A stretch of DNA of 64,000 bases from positions 228,336 through 292,335 of the forward strand of contig JAHRFD010000001.1 in assembly GCA_020882975.1 (NCBI GenBank), given 5' to 3'. Shown here one piece after another: positions 63,385-64,000 of this stretch (positions within the stretch are counted from its first letter, which is position 1; each line of letters begins with the position of its first letter). Source of the DNA: Microcoleus sp. EPA2. GTDB lineage: Bacteria; Cyanobacteriota; Cyanobacteriia; Cyanobacteriales; Microcoleaceae. The position numbers and the translations under genes were made by a program. The notes beneath the pieces were generated by a model. It was not told where the DNA came from and searched no databases. It saw nothing but the letters and a program-made list of their open reading frames with translations.

Positions 63385-63470
63385 GTAAATCCACCTAATT
63401 AAACGTAAGATACAGGTGGCTAAAAAGCTTGCTGTATGACCATTGTTCACCAAAGAATTGGGTCTGAAGC

Positions 63471-63515
63471 GCTAAAGTCCTCATTACAAACCTGGTGGGT
63501 AGTGAGGACTTTAGC
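63471..63515. terminator. 17-bp hairpin between ctp and terD, bidirectional terminator-like
   Basis: GCTAAAGTCCTCATTAC (63471-63487) pairs with GTAGTGAGGACTTTAGC (63499-63515), one G-T pair. Shares the CTAAAGTCCTC motif with the repeat at 7763. It lies directly beside the terD stop. Confidence 0.55.
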
Positions 63516-63517
63516 CA

Positions 63518-64000
63518 TCACTTTTCTACATAATATTTTTCCACAAAACTTCGCAATCCTGATTTATATCCTTGTCCTACGGCCTGAAACCTCCACTCTC
63601 GGTTTTTTTTATACAAACGTCCAAATTCCAAAGCTGTCTCTAATGTAAAATTCTCTTTTAATTCGTACCTAGTCAATTCCGTTTGGCGATCGCGATCGTA
63701 TAGACTGATAAAGGCGTTCTGGATTTGGCTAAAATTTAATCCTACTGATTCAGCGTCGTGGATAGTGACAATCAGCACAATCTCTTCAATAGTGGCATCG
63801 ATTAGAGATAAATCTACACTGTAGAGGGTGTTAATGTATCCTTTTCTGGGCGAAGATTTATCCGTGCCGGATTGTTTCACAGCACCATCTAGGGATTTAG
63901 GATTATTATAAAATACTAAATAGTCTTCGTGGGGAATTCTGCCATCAGCGCCTAACATAAATGCTGAAGCATCAATGTCACAGTTTTTGTATGATGAATT
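63518..64000 (-). CDS. TerD-domain protein, N-terminus outside window
   Basis: 161 residues visible; the frame is open to base 64000. CDIDASAFMLGADGRIPHED, LVFYNN and VTIHDAE(SVGLNFSQIQNAF) are TerD metal-binding (Ca2+) landmarks. Ends RSFVEKYYVEK. TerD proteins are linked to tellurite/stress resistance and chemical-stress response. The full gene begins beyond the window edge. Convergent with the ctp gene. Confidence 0.85.
   Translation of the reverse strand, partial: NSSYKNCDIDASAFMLGADGRIPHEDYLVFYNNPKSLDGAVKQSGTDKSSPRKGYINTLYSVDLSLIDATIEEIVLIVTIHDAESVGLNFSQIQNAFISLYDRDRQTELTRYELKENFTLETALEFGRLYKKNREWRFQAVGQGYKSGLRSFVEKYYVEK

Overview
The window is a 64-kb piece of a cyanobacterial chromosome. 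It carries photosystem I genes (psaL, psaI), the Calvin-cycle bisphosphatase gene glpX, a CBS-CP12 regulator, hemA, a DUF2996 gene, a UPF0182 gene and many families found only in cyanobacteria. The HIP1 octamer GCGATCGC occurs in genes and spacers throughout. Type IV pilin and PilT genes, SPINDLY-type glycosyltransferases, abundant intergenic repeats, toxin-antitoxin modules and TnpB relics fit a motile, filamentous, non-heterocystous cyanobacterium (Oscillatoria/Microcoleus/Phormidium type). The order and genus are inference. There are no rRNA genes, no CRISPR array and no prophage.

Layout. 1-7.6 kb is a pilus and glycosylation region: the end of one O-GlcNAc-transferase-like gene, a PD-(D/E)XK-like protein, a PIN/AbrB toxin-antitoxin pair, then a block on the minus strand with a methyltransferase, prepilin pilA, a hairpin attenuator and a SPINDLY glycosyltransferase. 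7.7-10.3 kb is accessory: a nuclease-like protein, palindromic repeats, a MITE-like element and a tnpB relic. 10.4-16.8 kb holds an AI-2E-family permease, a DUF39 homocysteine-biosynthesis protein, a proline-rich protein, a TPR protein and a Uma2 nuclease. 16.8-18.8 kb is a toxin-antitoxin island with one intact RelE-type pair, one XRE antitoxin whose toxin gene has an in-frame stop, a duplicated Uma2 3' fragment and a palindromic repeat.

19-31 kb is mostly housekeeping: sdhA, an intact solitary TnpB element, a PlsC-like acyltransferase beside an alpha/beta hydrolase, DUF2996, a lipoprotein, psaL-psaI, two arsenosugar-type glycosyltransferases and nadA. 31-48.4 kb has a TIGR04168 phosphoesterase, tRNA-Ser(UGA), a DUF1400 hydrolase, an amidase, a pilT2-like ATPase followed by a KaiB-domain fusion, a thioredoxin-like/NHL protein, a phosphoglucomutase/phosphomannomutase and several proteins of unknown role. 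48.6-64 kb has tRNA-Arg(UCU), an EGY-like site-2 protease homologue without its zinc histidines, a membrane-anchored PIN protein, UPF0182, hemA, glpX, CBS-CP12, exonuclease III, a C-terminal processing protease and the start of a TerD gene cut by the window edge.

Functional links. pilA, the glycosyltransferases, the methyltransferase and PilT point to a surface-motility theme. glpX and CBS-CP12 both bear on carbon fixation. PsaL and PsaI sit together in the photosystem I trimer. The spacers hold at least three families of short inverted-repeat elements and five traces of TnpB-type genes, which suggests repeated small insertions and decay.
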